This document shows, piece after piece, positions 33,656 through 47,308 of a stretch of DNA of 64,000 bases (the stretch's first letter is position 1; every line of letters starts with the position of its first letter). The position numbers were made by a program, and so were the translations under genes. The DNA is from Grifola frondosa. Lineage: Eukaryota > Basidiomycota > Agaricomycetes > Polyporales > Grifolaceae. The notes under the pieces are model-generated. The model did no database searches. It was not told where the DNA came from and worked only from the letters and a program-made list of their open reading frames with translations. Location of the stretch: positions 2,542,001 to 2,606,000 of the forward strand of contig LUGG01000002.1 in assembly GCA_001683735.1 (NCBI GenBank), written 5' to 3'.

Positions 33656-34169
33656 CGCAGCTGTGAAAACAGCGAGGTGAGTGGTGAAAGTACGGTTGTA
33701 GATATCAAGAAGCTGAGGCGGCGCTGTCCGCAATGTATATAACCCGGCTAGACGACACATCAAAATCAGGGCCGGGAGACTCGGTCAACGTCGACCGCGA
33801 TAAGAAGCGGAGTATGGCCTACGTCGTCTTGCAAGCAACTCACCAATCACGAAATCAAAAAACTCCAGTTGAGGAGCACTTGATGGGATCTGCGTGCGAA
33901 ACGCAACAGTTCGGCCTCAATCTCTGAGGAGGCCGCAATAAGTAGCGTCCGGAGGAACTGGCCACGACTTTAGCGCTTAATCAAAGTTTGACTGATGAAT
34001 GGAACCCGAAGAGGCGTGACAGGAAAAGGTATCTGAGGTGGTTATGGTGACTCAGAATCCAGAAATCCATTCGCAAAAAGAGGACGGGACGAATCATATG
34101 GCTACAATACATGATGCATGACCGGTTGACTGGAGGCACCGGCCGAGTGCAGAAGATCAAGGCGGCGCA
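33656..34169. other. Intergenic; no gene seen
   Basis: Between the DUF4336 copy and the first carboxypeptidase. It probably holds the promoter of the former. Confidence 0.4.
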
Positions 34170-36310
34170 TCACGTAGAGAACAGCGAGTTGTTGCTCATG
34201 ATCTGACTAAAAAACTGCAGCGCGGCCTGCCCCGTGCTCAGTGTGCCGTACTTGTACGCGGGAACTTCGTGGCCGCTACGGAACCTCATCAGCGACAGAG
34301 GGCAGAAGGGAGGACGGTCTACGTACGCGCCGAAGATTCGGACATAGGAGAAAGTCCCGGCGTTCTTGAAAATGCCCGCTGCTTGACCTTCGACGGTATA
34401 GTTAGCGAACTCTCGCTGGGCATATTCCTCGCTGAACTTCGTTTGAAGAGCATTGACCTACAAATGCAAAACTCGTTAACCGATCACATCATGGGAGGTA
34501 AATCGCCATCTTGAAGGACGTACCATATTTTCCACTCCATTAAAGTTTAAGATGTAGTCCTGGAGGTAACTTCAGTATAATTATGATTGCATAAACGTGA
34601 AGTACACGTACCGCATCACCGTCGTAGATGATCGTCCGAACGCCAGCGTCGATCACAGTCTCCAAATACGGCCTCGAATTCCTCATCCAATCACCCGTAC
34701 CCTCAAAATTGAGGTACACATCGAAACTGGTCTCCTGCCATTCAGACTCTGCGCCGATCTTCGCCATCAGTGACGAATTCGTAAGATAGGACGTGAGGTC
34801 AGGCGGGTACGGGTCTGGGGTCTCCGAGAGCACGTAGTACACGTCGTAGTCGCCGGCAAGGGCATCTAGGATGTAATAGTTGCAGTATTCCTCGGCGGAC
34901 GCGCAGACCTGGTCTGTGCCATTGTTGTAGCAGCTGGTGATCTGGTATGATGTTGGCACATTGATACATGGTAGGCACAAGCAGACGAGACGTACCTGAT
35001 CCTTGCATCCGCCAGTCATATTCCAATTGTTCTGCGCAGTCTCGATCACTGACGCATTAACCAAGGGGTGGTAACTGATCGCATATGAGAAGTTTAGTCG
35101 CTCCATAATAGAAACGTGTATGGAACTCACGGGTTTGAGGCAGCGTAAGTGAGATATCCAGGATACTGAGACAACGGATCCTATCAGACAACGTGGTATC
35201 AGATCGTTCTGTATTCGTATGTAGAGCGGCAGCTCACAGTAATGCCATCTCCTATTCCTAGAACCTTGAGGTTGATAGGCATACCAGACACAGTTCCGTT
35301 AGCGATACCGGCATTCTGCTCTAAGAAGTAACTGGATGCTCGGGATGAACGGTATGCCCCGCGTGACAAACAGCAGAAAACACTCACGCGGCGAATGTCG
35401 GCCCGTAATGGCCTCCATAGCTGTAAACGACAAATGTGAGTCCGCAAAAAGATGGCAAGTTCGAAATCACTCACGATTCAGTCCATAGAGCGAAGTCATT
35501 ATCTTGATATTTCTCAAACCGCGAATGAGAGAAGAAGATTTGCAGGAACTGCCACGCATGTCAGAATATGTCTCTAATATGAAACGAAAGCGCTCACTTT
35601 CCACATATCCATTGCAGCCTCCAAAGAGGTCCCGACGGTCTCGACGCCATGGGAGAAACCAACTCCAACTGGCTGGTCAATATACAGCCTACGAGAGTAA
35701 ACCTTCAGTGACAGATTAAAAATGGTATTTGCTAGACTTACATATTTGAGACCTCATTCCAAGAATTCGGATTTAGCGTGACATCCATGCTATCATTATT
35801 GATTCTGCATGGGCCATGCTCCTGGAACAATCCAATCATGCTAGAACTCCCAGGCTGTTATAGCTCATTTAAGAAAAGATATTGATAACCAGGAACAGAA
35901 AACCATACCCCTCCGTTTATCCACACGGTGAGAGGTGCAGTGTCGGGGTTCTGGCGAGCCTCAAAGAACCAGAACCTAGACCATGGACAGGCAGATTCGG
36001 ATCAGGTCAAGAACTCGTTGAGATCTTAGTTGACGTTGACTGACCAGACGCTCTCGTTGGTGGTCAAGTCGCCATACCCTGAAGCTTGGTAGACACCAGG
36101 CGTAGTCTCGCAAACACCGCTATTCTCCACAACTCGTAGCTTTCCCGGAGTAGTGGCAGCGGTCGTCTGCACCGCACGAGAAACGGGTGTTCGTGCATGA
36201 GGGATTGGTTTTCCTCCATGAACCCCATTCACGACAGGAACCTGCCCAGCCAGAACGTGCGTCGCTGGAAAGACTAAAATCAGAGTTGCCACAACAGTTC
36301 TGAGGTGCAT
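34170..36310 (-). CDS. Secreted serine carboxypeptidase (family S10), copy A
   Basis: Removes C-terminal residues from peptides at acid pH, in the vacuole or outside the cell. The start [20 protein letters not shown] is a signal peptide; it is preferred over an upstream in-frame Met because it aligns with copies B and C. Key motifs: W-I-N-G-G then PGSSSM (oxyanion region), [13 protein letters not shown], the nucleophile Ser in [17 protein letters not shown] (split by an intron inside the Ser codon), catalytic Asp in IIYDGDA and catalytic His in GHEVP near 34260. C-terminus NNSLFST and TGA at 34170-34172. About 15 short introns at positions shared with copies B and C. No lesion seen. Confidence 0.9.
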
Positions 36311-36865
36311 GGCTAGGAGCAACGGAGACAACGGTTCGCCGCATGTTGGATGCGTTCGATACAGATTTTATACGAAGCCGAAGGTCAGAATCGTAAGGCG
36401 ATGATCAATCGTTATCAAAAATGCGCTGCCGGTTGCGAATAAAATAAGGGTCGATAAAATGTTAAAGTGAGCGAACTGCGGAGGTTTGCAGTTACGACCA
36501 TCGGCGTCTCGCTCTCGACCGCGATAACGTGTGGTGTGTGACGTGTGACATCCGGCATGTCGGCTTTGAATAAGTTCATTCTGAGGCAATATCTCCCGCA
36601 ACGGTTGCAGTACTTGAGACCGACAACATTTGCGCTAGAAGCGGTCTTTTGTGCTTCGGAACGCAACGGCAGACACGCCGCCGTTTGATAGTCATCCCGG
36701 TCTTCAGGCTTCGGTTAGGCTCTGCTATTGAACATAGCTAGAGAAGGAGGAAATGTCTCAGACATTACGACATCGGACACACGATCACAAGGTTCTTCCA
36801 TTAGGAACCCAACCGGATAAAAGGACCGTCATTCAGATATTCACGAAGGACCTTGAAGTGACCCA
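36311..36865. other. Intergenic between carboxypeptidases A and B
   Basis: 555 bp, no gene. It holds the promoter of copy A, with TTTTATACGA near 36366 as a possible TATA element. Confidence 0.4.
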
Positions 36866-38964
36866 TCACGTCGAGAACAGCGAGCTGTTGCTCATAATCT
36901 GGCTAAACATCTGCAGTGCAGCCTGACCGGTGCTCAAAGTGCCGTACCTGTACGCGGGACCTCATGGCCACTGCGAGGAGCACGATCAGTACGGAGGTAA
37001 CCCTGCCGCAGATGTCTCACGTACGCGCCGAAGATCCTGATGTAGGAGAAAGTTCCAGCATTCTTGAATATCCCCGTCACTTGGCCGTCCACGGCATAAT
37101 TTGCAAACATTTTCAGGGCATATTTCTCACTGAATTTGGTTTGTAGAGCATTAACCTGCATTGAGATAGTCAATTCATTCAAGTGAGCAAGAAAGCAGCT
37201 CATCCTCGCACCATTGCTTCTACGCCGTTGAAATTGACGATGTAATCCTGGCAGGAGAAGTCATTACCCAATTCTGCCGGCATCGAAAACAAGCTTACCG
37301 CATCTCCATCGTAAACAATAGTTCGGACGCCCGCGTTGATTACGGTCTCGAGATCCGGCCGCGAATTCCTCATCCAGTCTCCAGTTGCATGGAAGTTGAC
37401 ATAGATCTGGCCGCTACCAGGAGCCCATTCAGATTCGGCACCAATTTTTTCCATGAATGTTGCGTTTGTGAGGTAGGAGGTGATATCTGGAGGGTACGGG
37501 TCTGGGTTCTCAACAAGAACATAATACACGTCGTAATTGCCAGCGAGAGGATCCAGGATTTCACTATTGCAGACGTCCTGTGCGTTCGTACAATTTTCAG
37601 CGGAGCCGACGTTGTAACAATCCGTAATCTGAATGATCTCTTATAAATATCAGCAGTTGCAGATTGCGAACAAGCGTACTAGCTCTCTGCACCCGCCAGA
37701 CCTGTTCCAATTATTCTGGGCCGCATCGAGTGCAGATGGAGGGACCAAGGGGTGATATCTTGGCATAGTCAATATCAACGCCTCCTCCTGCACAGGTTGG
37801 CTCACGGATTTGAAGCTGCGTAAGTCAGATATCCCGGGTATTGCAAGAGCGGATCCTACAGAGGCGAGCAGGTCAGTTCTGTTTGTAACACATACAACAG
37901 GTTGAATCACAGTAATTCCGTCTCCGATTCCAAGGAACTTCAGATTGATCGGAACGCCAGATACAGTGCCATCTGCAACAGCAACATTTTGCGCCAAGAA
38001 GTAGCTGGAGTGATTCGTGAGTAAAAGTTTATCATATTAAACAAAGCACCATTGCTCACGCAGCAAATGCTGGACCATAGTGACCCCCATAACTGCAAGC
38101 ACCACAATGCAATTCAGTAGAACAGTGATGAATTGAATTCTACATACGATTCAGTCCAGATAGCGAAATCATTCTTCTCGAATTTCTCAAATCGCGAGTC
38201 GGAGAAGAAGATCTGGAGGAACTACACAAACACCAAGTCAGGGACATGCGGCAATACTTACAGTACGTGCTCACCTTCCAGACATCCGAGGCGGCCTCTT
38301 GAGACGTGCTGACTGTGGTAGATCCATACGAGAATCCAGCACCTATCGGCTGGTCGATGTATAACCTGCGGAGACGGAATTCACCTGTAGAGCAACGTCC
38401 GAGCTCTGGGCAGCTTACATGTTCGAGACTTCATTCCAGGAGTTGGGGTTGAGCGTCACGTCCATGCTGTCGTTGTTTATCCTGCAAGGACCATGTTCCT
38501 GGAACAGGCCAATCATGCTTGAGCTCCCGGGCTGTTACTCGGAACATCAGACGATGGGAATTTAATGCATAGGTAAGTTTTACCCCTCCATTCAGCCATA
38601 TAGTAAGCGGCGCAGTGTCCGGGCTCTTGCGCGCCTCAAAAAACCAGAACCTGCAGGCGACTATGAGTACTCGATCAGTTGATGTGGCGGTCCACACTGA
38701 CCACATGCTCTCGTTGGCGGTGAGGTCACCATATCCAGATGCTTGATAAACACCAGGGGTAGTCTCACAGACGCCACTGTTTTCGACAATTCGCAGTTTG
38801 CCAGGGGTTGTCGCCGCCGAGGTGGTTGCCGCTTCAGAAGCCAGAGTTATATCTTTCTCAGTTGGTTTACCTCCTGGCACGTCATTGAAAACTGGAATTT
38901 GTCCTCCGTAGACGTTGGCTGCGGTGCTCGCTAAGAGCGTCACAACAGCAGTACTGAGCCGCAT
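36866..38964 (-). CDS. Secreted serine carboxypeptidase (family S10), copy B
   Basis: Tandem paralogue of copy A. Signal peptide [20 protein letters not shown], the shared [20 protein letters not shown] segment, W-L-N-G-G and PGSSSM, a nucleophile exon joining [26 protein letters not shown], catalytic Asp in TIVYDGDA and the His exon near the C-terminus, ending SSLFST with TGA at 36866-36868. Intron positions match copies A and C. A TATATA lies near 39024. Copies differ most in the region 37400-37800 (CTNAQD against CASAEE), part of the insertion domain that shapes the S1' pocket in S10 enzymes. Confidence 0.9.
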
Positions 38965-39606
38965 GGTGAATGATTGGGAGCAGTAGTTGCATCCCAGTGT
39001 TTGTGCATGCTGCATGTCTTTAGATATATAGGTTCTGATATCAAAAAAGACTGCGGAAGATTCGCAATAAGCCATTAGAATACTTGGCTAATTCAAAACT
39101 CACAGACGCACGTTGATATCCCGAATGCGCGGCATATCCTCCCTGACTCAGAATAACACATGGTGCCACGGTGCAGGCCGATCATGCAGCGCTTGCGGGT
39201 CGGAACGTGAAGATCGTTGTAATGAGCTCTAGCGAAGTCAGTCAAATTACCCACAAGGTCCGTCGCCGCAAAGATGGAGAACAAACGGAGATATTTTGAC
39301 ACCAGTGACGTGGCGGTATGGCTGGTTGAGTATTCCGTCAGGTCAGCTGTTAATGGGATTGCCGATGTCATGCTCGGAGAGGACACCTAGGAAAGAAGCT
39401 AATGCGCAAACGGATACAGTGCACCGGCGAACGACAGTTGAAGTGCCGTTGAGAAGATACGACCTGCGGGACGTGGTGACAATTCAGACCGAATACATTT
39501 GCGAAGATGTAGGACAAATCATATCACTATAATACATCACCAATGCGATCGTCTAGTGACACGCCGCTAATACGTGACCTGCTAGCTACGTGGCACTCAA
39601 GACTGA
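38965..39606. other. Intergenic between carboxypeptidases B and C
   Basis: About 640 bp. It holds the copy B promoter. A 97-codon minus frame (39093-39386) has no supported product. Confidence 0.4.
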
Positions 39607-41731
39607 TCATGTAGAGAACAGCGAGCTGTTGCTCATGATCTGGCTAAACATCTGCAGCGCAGCTTGTCCCGTGCTCAGCGTACCGTACTTGTACGCGGGA
39701 ACCTCATGCCCACTGGAATAGCACAATGAGCAGGTGGAATAGATGGGAGACGATAATCTACGTACGCGCCAAATATTCTGACATAGGAGAAGGTCCCAGC
39801 ATTCTTGAATACTCCTGTTACTTGACCATTTACAGTGTAATTCGTGAACTGCTGGGTAGCGAATTGGCTGGTGAACTTCGTCTGCAGAGCATTCACCTAT
39901 GATATAACATCCCAATTAGTCGTGAAACCACAAAAGAATATGACCGATCCGTACCATCGCTTCTACGCCATTAAAGTTCAGGATGTAATCCTACGGAAAG
40001 CTCCATCAGTGCGTGGTCAGTGCACGGAACAAGCAGGCATACCGCATCGCCATCATAGACAATAGTTCGGACCCCGGCGTTGATCACTGTCTCCAGATTC
40101 GGGCGCGAATTCCTCATCCAGTCTCCTGTTGCTTCGAAATTGCTGTAGACCTGATCGTTGGTTTCCTGCCACGTAGACTCCGCGCCGATCTTATTCGTGA
40201 GCGAGGTGTTTGTGAGGTAAGGTGTAAGGTCCGGAGGGTAGGGGTCCGGGTTCTTAGTCAGGACGTAGTACACATCGTAGTTACCGGCAAGGGGACTGAG
40301 GATATCGTTGTTGCAGAAATTCTGCGCATTTGAACAGACTGTATTCGTGCCACCGTTGTAGCAATTGGTAATCTGGGAGATGCTCGAATGTTATCAGTGG
40401 CAACAATTTAGGGATAAACAAACCTGATCTTTGCACCCGCCGGATTTGGACCAATTGTTCTGTGCAGTTGTGATTGTTCCCGATGAAACCAAGGGGTGAT
40501 AGCTGAAATTTCATATTATGAGACACTCATTAAAGTGTAAACAACTGACTCACGGGTTCGATGCAGCGTAAGTCAGATATCCTGGATATTGCGACAGTGG
40601 ATCCTATGAGCAGCATGTCAATTGACTACGCACGTTCAAAATTGAAGCTAGCTTACAGTGAGGCCGTCTCCGACGCCAAGAAACTTGAGGTTGATAGGAA
40701 TGCCGGAGATAGTGCCATTGGCAATGCCTGCATTCTGCTGCAAGAAGTAACTGAAATTTCGCGCAAAGTGAGCGAGAGTTTGTGACATCAGTGTATCTAG
40801 TCTTACGCAGCAAACGTCGGACCGTAGTGCCCACCATAACTGCGACCATCGATTTAGTCTGAACTGCAACAAGCTCTAATACACTTACGACTCGGTCCAG
40901 AGCGCAAAATCGTTGGTCTGAAACTTCTCGAATCGCGAATCTGAGAAGAATATTTGCAGGAACTGTGCATATTGGATTCAGAGTTGGGCGGTAAGACTCG
41001 CACGGAAGACTCACTTTCCAAATATCGGAGGCAGCCTCTTGAGAAGTGCCGACGGTGGTGGTGCCATGGGAGAACCCAACCCCTACTGGTTGATCGATAT
41101 ACAGCCTGTCATGTCACACATCGCATCAGCAAGGCAGAATAAGGCCACAGTATGCTTGCACGACTTACATATTTGAGACTTCATTCCAAGAGTTAGGATT
41201 GAGCGTTACGCCCGAGCTGTCATTAGTAATTCTGCATGGGCCATGCTCTTGGAATAGGCCGATCATGCTAGAGCTTCCGGGCTTTGCTCGTAGCATAAGG
41301 AACACTACATTCTCTTTGCACGAAAGGAACTTACCCCTCCATTCAACCATATCGTGAAAGGTGCGATATCAGAGTTCTTTCGAGCCTCGAAGAACCAAAA
41401 CCTTGTGATACAGATGAATACGGGAATCGGTGCTTTTCAATGTGGAAAAGTTCGTGTCAACTGACCAGATACTCTCTGTGGACGTCAGGTCGCCATATCC
41501 CGATGTTTGATTGACGCCAGGAGTGGTCTCGCAAACGCCACTGTTCTCTACAACGCGCAGTTTGCCGGGAGTAGTCGCCGCAGTCGTCAGCACTTTGTTA
41601 GATACAAACGTGTAGTCCTGAGAGATAGGTCTTCCTCCTACTATCCCGTTGACCACAGGAAATTGGCCGCCGAGAACGGGGACCACTGGAAGGGCTGTGA
41701 AGACAGCTGCCACAGCAGTACGGAGACGCAT
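39607..41731 (-). CDS. Secreted serine carboxypeptidase (family S10), copy C
   Basis: Third tandem paralogue and the easiest to read end to end: signal peptide [40 protein letters not shown] then [104 protein letters not shown] and MSNSSLFST. All three catalytic residues are present, and many N-x-S/T sites fit a secreted glycoprotein. A TATAA at about 41777 precedes it. Confidence 0.92.
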
Positions 41732-42242
41732 GGTAGGAAGGAAGTGCTCGCCTGCATCTCGGACGTTTGCTGGGGTTTTATAAGACTCTAGATGCTGGTC
41801 AGAGTCGTGATGAAGATCAAAGACAAAAATACTGCTTTGGAAACGAAACGAAAGCCGCGGCCGTGATAGACGCGATCCCGTGCCACACGAAGAGTGTGTA
41901 GCGATCGGCGCCTATTCTTTCACGCGTGATAGCAGCTCTTCCTCGCTTCTATCGCAACAAGACTCATGCTTCGTCATTCACAGATAACCCGTCCATGCGG
42001 GTTCTGATACCGTACTTCCCGCATCAGTCAAGTGAAATCAATATCACCATGTGCTGAGGACATGGCTATGCATCGCCCACACAATGTTGATGAGCTGCGC
42101 AGCCTGACTGTCAGCAACGGAATTCATAAAGCCGCCGCAACACTCGGCTCCATACAACAACTGAAATCAGATATCAAGCCCACACCGCCAGCTGTCCATC
42201 GAAGTACAGCTGACCATGCTCCCGTTAACAACCCATCCCGTG
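41732..42242. other. Intergenic; no gene seen
   Basis: 510 bp between the start of carboxypeptidase C and the 3' end of the histone chaperone gene. Confidence 0.4.
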
Positions 42243-45200
42243 TCATTCCTCATTCGACGCCTTCTTCAGCATATCTTGCCAGTCCAAGGCCAGTTTCGTC
42301 AACGTCTTACTCCGAGCTAGAGCACGGGCCGCTACTTCAGCGTCTGCAAAAATATTGCGCACATGATGCTCACCGAAAACAAGAAGGACATCCTTCAACA
42401 GATCCCGTTTGGACATGCCCAGCAATGCCGAGGACCACGAATCATCGCGACCGGGACGCCTGACGCGCGATCGAGCCAAGTTTAGCCGACGTCGTACAAC
42501 AAGGAAAAGGCCACATACCAATAAACAGGCCCAAAGAGCTCCTTCACCAGCTCCTCCGCTTTGCCTCTGAATCCCTCGTCGGCGATTTTCTTGGCATACA
42601 ACAGTAGCGCCTGCTTGTACTCCTGCGGGCTGTCTAGCACCTTCGCCGCATGGAGCTTCGTTTCCAGATGTCCCAGTGTCAGCGCGGTGTTCCACCACGC
42701 GGGACGCTGTTTCTCGGCGCCTCGATCATCGACCGCAAGCCGCTCGCTGATGGTGCTCTCCAGGACGCTCAGCACCCCACGGGTCCCAGTCTGATGGTTC
42801 GTCCGCTGCCGGCCCTGCCATGCGTCCGATCCTTCTGCCCACCACGGCTCGCTGAGCTTGATCCAAGCCGACAACGAGGGCTCATAGGAGTGCGCTACGC
42901 CGGTTGAGAGCTGGATCACGGGAGCACCGTTCGGACGAACGGTGGCTGAAATAATTGTACAATTGGGAGACGACCCAAGAATAGGTGATACAGATATGGG
43001 GGGAATAATGCGGCGGACTTCTTTACGTTCCTGCCACGTGTGTTAGTCTTGGCGAATGCTGACAGAAAATAGGCAGCCGCACCAGACATAAAGCATGCCA
43101 GTCGACGTCAGTAGTAATAGAGAACTCCTACTGCCACTGATCGAGGAACACGGAGAACCAATGCTTAACGTGGGCATTAACCTGAGTGAAAACATCATCA
43201 GCACATAAAGAAGGCGTTCCCACAATATGCCCACCGTCTGCCTGTATGGGAGTACACATTTACAGAGCCATCTTGCATAGCTACCGCGCAGAATACAGGA
43301 GTAGCTGTGATAGCCAAAATAGGTGAGGGTAGGTAATCTAACCATTGCGTCTGCTTCCCGCTGACGAATATCACCTCAGGAGGACCTAACGTGCGTGTAA
43401 GTAACAGAGCGTTGGGGCAAAAATCACAACACATACTGTCGCCCTCTGAATTTCGGCCCTCAAAGACATCTTCGCTACCCTCAATCGTCGCCTTCAAATA
43501 CGTCAATAGCGGCGGTACCTCCAGCCGACCTATCAGCCCCGGCTGCTCATGCCACAGCCCGAGCGCACCGCCGCCCGCACCAAACTCAACGCGCGGACCG
43601 CCCGCAGCGAGCTCACGCACGGCGACCGCCTCGCGCACGCGATCCCCGCCGAGCGTGCGCGGCTTCGTCGGCGCGCGATCGTCCGCAACGTCCACCGCCT
43701 TGCGCTTTCCCTTCCCATTCTGCGCACCCGTCTCCAGTGAGCTGATGCGCACCTCTGTCTCCGGGTGCCCCGGCGGGTACCAGTTGCCGTCCTTGCCCAG
43801 GATACTCACGTCGACGCTTATTAGCTCGACTAGCGGGGCTTTGCTGGTGGAGGGCGCGGGCGCGGGTGTAGGGAGGGAACTGGCCTTGGCGACCTCGCCG
43901 AAGGGCCGCGATGTCGAGGCCACGACGCCACCAGCAGTGCTTGCGGCTGCAGATGCAGGAGCAATCGCATTCGTCGTGCCATTCGCTGCAGATGGGACCG
44001 AGATCAAGCTCGGCTGTATGCGTTTCTTCGGCTTGCGCTTCGCAATAAGCTTGTTGACGTGCTCGCCGTTCGTGGTCCCGTTGACCGCAGCACCAAAGTC
44101 GGTCTGCGGCTGTGTCTGAGGTTGTGACTGTGCAGGGGATGCCATCCGGACGTCCGTATCTACTTTTGACGCCTCAGCGGGGACTTGGTGGGAGAAGCCT
44201 TCAGGCAGCGGCGGGGGCACAAATCCGAATCGCTTCAGGTACTTCTCTTGGGCAGAGAACGGTGCGATGCCCTCCATCTCCACGAGGTCGAAGCTGAATA
44301 CGGCCATCGTGCCATCTGAAGACACCGCATATAGCGTAAGGCCGTCACTTGACCTACGAAAACGTTCCCGTTAGTGGCACAATTTTGACACGCCATCAGA
44401 CATACCAGCTCAAATCCATTATCTGCCGCTCAAACACGTCCTTTGCCACTACAAGTGGTCGGGGAGCTTTTGTTTGCCAAACTGACACGGCGCGGTCGTC
44501 TGCTCCGAGCGCCACCACTGAACAGATGTTGGGGGCTACAATAGGAGCTGAAGGATCTCGAAGAAAAATGTGTGGATTGTAAGCCTAGAAAGATGCAACG
44601 TCAGTATTAGGCAACAGTGCTAATCAAATAAGATACACACCGCAACCTCGACCGTATTTTCATGCCCTACGAGACTGATCTCTGACGTCCACGTATTTCG
44701 GGCAATAACAGCGGCAATGAAAACATAGCCTTCATTGTTCGTTGCATTAGACGCCGTAATGTGTGCACCGTCTGGCGACCAGCTAAGCCCCTGAGTCAGG
44801 ATTCGCGTATTCAACGTCGACAGCATCCACCAGCTCACCTAAGTCGCCTGAAGAACGTCCCCGGCGAGTGGTCAAATGGTTTCCGGACCTCCGCTTCCAG
44901 CCCCCAGTCAGATGTGCGCCATATCCGCACCGAGCGGTCATCGGAGCCCGTCGCGAGGAACTCGCCAACCGGGTCCCAGCATACGCCCTTCACGAAGCCG
45001 TGGTGCTGGTCGATCTTGTGCAGCCGCTCTGGGGAGGCAAGGCGCAGTGGGTGTTAGCGAGAAGGACCAGAGATGGTGCAACATACCGAGAGTGTACCCA
45101 CACCAGATCAGCACCTGCGAGTCGAGTCCGACGGAGGCGAGGTATCGGTCCCCTGGGGACCACGCGACGTCCGTGACGTCTGCGGTATCCGTGTGTGAGA

Positions 45201-45736
45201 ACAATGCAAAGATGGGCGCAACGCTGCTCACCACTCTCGTGTCCGGGTAGCCGTTTCAGCGGCCTCCATCCCTCAACATTAACTTCGTCCGAGCCCCACA
45301 CCTTGCCCCGCGCCGTCCTAGCACCAATCAGCATAGTCGAGCAGCACACAACAAGGGGAGACTCACGGGTCGAGGTCCCAGATCATGACAATCTCGTCGT
45401 CGCTTCCGCTCGCGAGCCAGCGGCCCGAGTGCGCCCAGCGCACGACGAGCACAGGCCCCGTGTGCATCGTGAGCGTGCAGAGCGACTTTGGGGGGCGTCC
45501 GGAGACCTCGGAGGCGACGTTGAGAATCGGCTTCGTGCTCCAGATGCGCACCTTCGCGTCGAGCCCGCCCGTGGCGATGCGCGAGCCGTCGGGGTGGACG
45601 TGGCAGGAAAAGATGGAGACGCGTTTCTCGTCCGCGCGCATAGCGGAGTCTGCGGGGAGTGTTATGGAATGTGTGCGGGTTGGCGGCCAGAGTGCATACC
45701 TTTGTGCATTACCCATGCTGGCTTCGTGAATTTCAT
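42243..45736 (-). CDS. HIR1: HIRA/Hir1 histone chaperone subunit
   Basis: WD-repeat scaffold of the HIR complex, which deposits H3-H4 outside replication and represses histone genes. The start MKFTKPAWVMHK (45736) opens seven-blade propeller repeats: FSCHVHPDGSRIATGGLDAK, VVRWAHSGRWLASGSDDEIV, DVAWSPGDRYLASVGLDSQV, GVCWDPVGEFLATGSDDRSV and LSWSSDGLTLYAVSSDGTMA. A low-complexity linker holds the Asf1-binding B-domain (KPKKRIQPSLISV, near 44020). The HIRA C-terminal domain follows (WLDYLPSPILAITATPVFCA, TGTRGVLSVLESTISERLAV, LGMSKRDLLKDVLLVF), stop at 42243-42245. Introns join in frame and no lesion is seen. Single-copy housekeeping gene. Confidence 0.95.
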
Positions 45737-46106
45737 TGTGTGGAGGTTGTTAGTGGGATCCCGCTCGGGGTCGCGCGAGGTAAAAAGGGACTGTCAGATG
45801 TTCAGTCCACAGGAAGAATGCGATCGAATGTTAGCGTGCGGTGAGCACAGCGTATAGGAGTGTTGTGAGGAAGGTCGTCGGCGACGAGGAAGGCAGCCGC
45901 GAATGAAATCGCAGTCGCAGTCAGAGTTGTGACACGCGCTAGCGCCGCCGAGCGCTGAACGTGCTCCTTCGCGGAATCACATCCACAACATGCATTTTAT
46001 CATTCACTCAAGCGTGCATTGGAAAAAAGTGATTTAAACGGAAAATAATATTGCATTAAAAACTAAATGTCGAACAAATGTCCATTGGCGAAGATGTAAC
46101 ATGACC
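45737..46106. other. Intergenic, HIR1 promoter side
   Basis: 370 bp. No gene; A/T-rich just before the next gene's 3' end. Confidence 0.4.
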
Positions 46107-47120
46107 TCAAGCAGCAGACAAATAGATCTTCCTGAGCTGTCTCTGCACAGCCGGCTCGCGACAAACGGGGCATGACTTCTTGCTTGACAAAGCTTGCGTT
46201 ATACATCTGCGCAACCCAAGCGTCAGCATCACCACTCCAAATAGCTCAACAGCATCGTACGCACGAGGTGCAGAAGACGTGGCCGCAGCGCGTCGCGCTG
46301 CTTTGTTCGGGTGGCTCGAGACAGAGCGGACAGGTGAACAGGATGCCGGCGACGGTCGGGTTGCTGGGCCGACAGCATACACCATCGGAGTGTGTATGTC
46401 CCGTATCATGTGCTGGCTTGTTAGAGGTCTCTACCGTCTTGAAAAAAAATTAAAACGAAGAGGATCATTTTGAAATACCACTCACAAGAGCATGGTCGTT
46501 TTGGCGGAGTGCAGACGTGGGGGCAAGAGCAAAGCCGTAGTAGGCCTCGGCATCTTCCTCCAGTTCAGTCTCGTCATCCTCGTCCCAGTACTCATCAGAG
46601 TCTGAGAGCACTTCATCGTCGCTGGCAGGTGGTTCCGGTGCCTCGTCCTCTTCAGGGAACTCACGGCGCCCAACCTCTTCCTCCCAGCCTGACGCGTAGT
46701 CGTCAACGCCGTCGTCATCCGAATCATCATCTGAGTCGTCGCGGTGGACCGCAGAGTATTCGATGTGCTGTAAAATAATGTGAATTCAGCAATGCAATCA
46801 GAGTCAGATTCATTGGATGACATACAGCTCTGAGGGCGCCCGCAGTGGGGAATTCCTTCTGACACACGGCGCAGTACTGGTGTCTACGAGAAGTAACCCA
46901 GTGCTGTAAACACACCTAGCGTCAGAATAAAGGCATACATATTCGTGAGATGAGTACTGACATTTCTGAGCGAGTTCTTGTTCGCAAACCGCCTGTCGCA
47001 CTGTTCGCATTTGGGGTGGTTCGTGGACAGCTGGACGTGCGCGGCACGAGGCTCTTCACCGGGAAAGTAGCGGTCGCAGAGGGAACAATAACACATGTCG
47101 GCATGGACGAGGTCGGTCAT
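46107..47120 (-). CDS. C2H2-RING protein, third intact paralogue
   Basis: Starts MTDLVHADMCYCSLCDRYFP (47120), with finger units CYCSLCDRYF, PKCEQCDRRFANKNSLRN and YCAVCQKEFPTAGALRAHIE across introns. An acidic linker follows (DDSDDDSDDDGVDDYASGWE, EEDEAPEPP), then a complete RING: FTCPLC, ATRCGHVFCTSC assembled at a GTGCGT donor, and KSCPVCREPAVQRQLRKIYL, stop at 46107-46109. Likely an E3 ubiquitin ligase. It is shorter, with fewer fingers than the cluster at 13.7-18.5 kb, and its linker is acidic instead of Pro/Ser-rich. Confidence 0.78.
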
Positions 47121-47308
47121 GGTATGTATCAGAGATTACAATGTTACGCCAATAATCTGCGGTGTTGTTGCCGGTGAAAGGGGATGCGGTCGGCATGAGG
47201 TGTAATGTCGCCCTCCTTATAAACTGTGCTAGTATCCGAAACCGACGGCTCATTGGCAGGACCGTGTATCCGACATCCGTACAGTGGCCATGAGTCGTGG
47301 CGTACTGA

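Noticed and set aside
39093..39386. Possible extra carboxypeptidase fragment (MIGLHRGTMCYSESG against [12 protein letters not shown])
   Set aside because: Similarity is limited to about a dozen bases and no neighbouring motif follows, so probably chance.
43391..44119. 242-codon plus-strand frame
   Set aside because: Antisense to the HIRA linker and B-domain; GC-rich composition keeps the shadow frame open.
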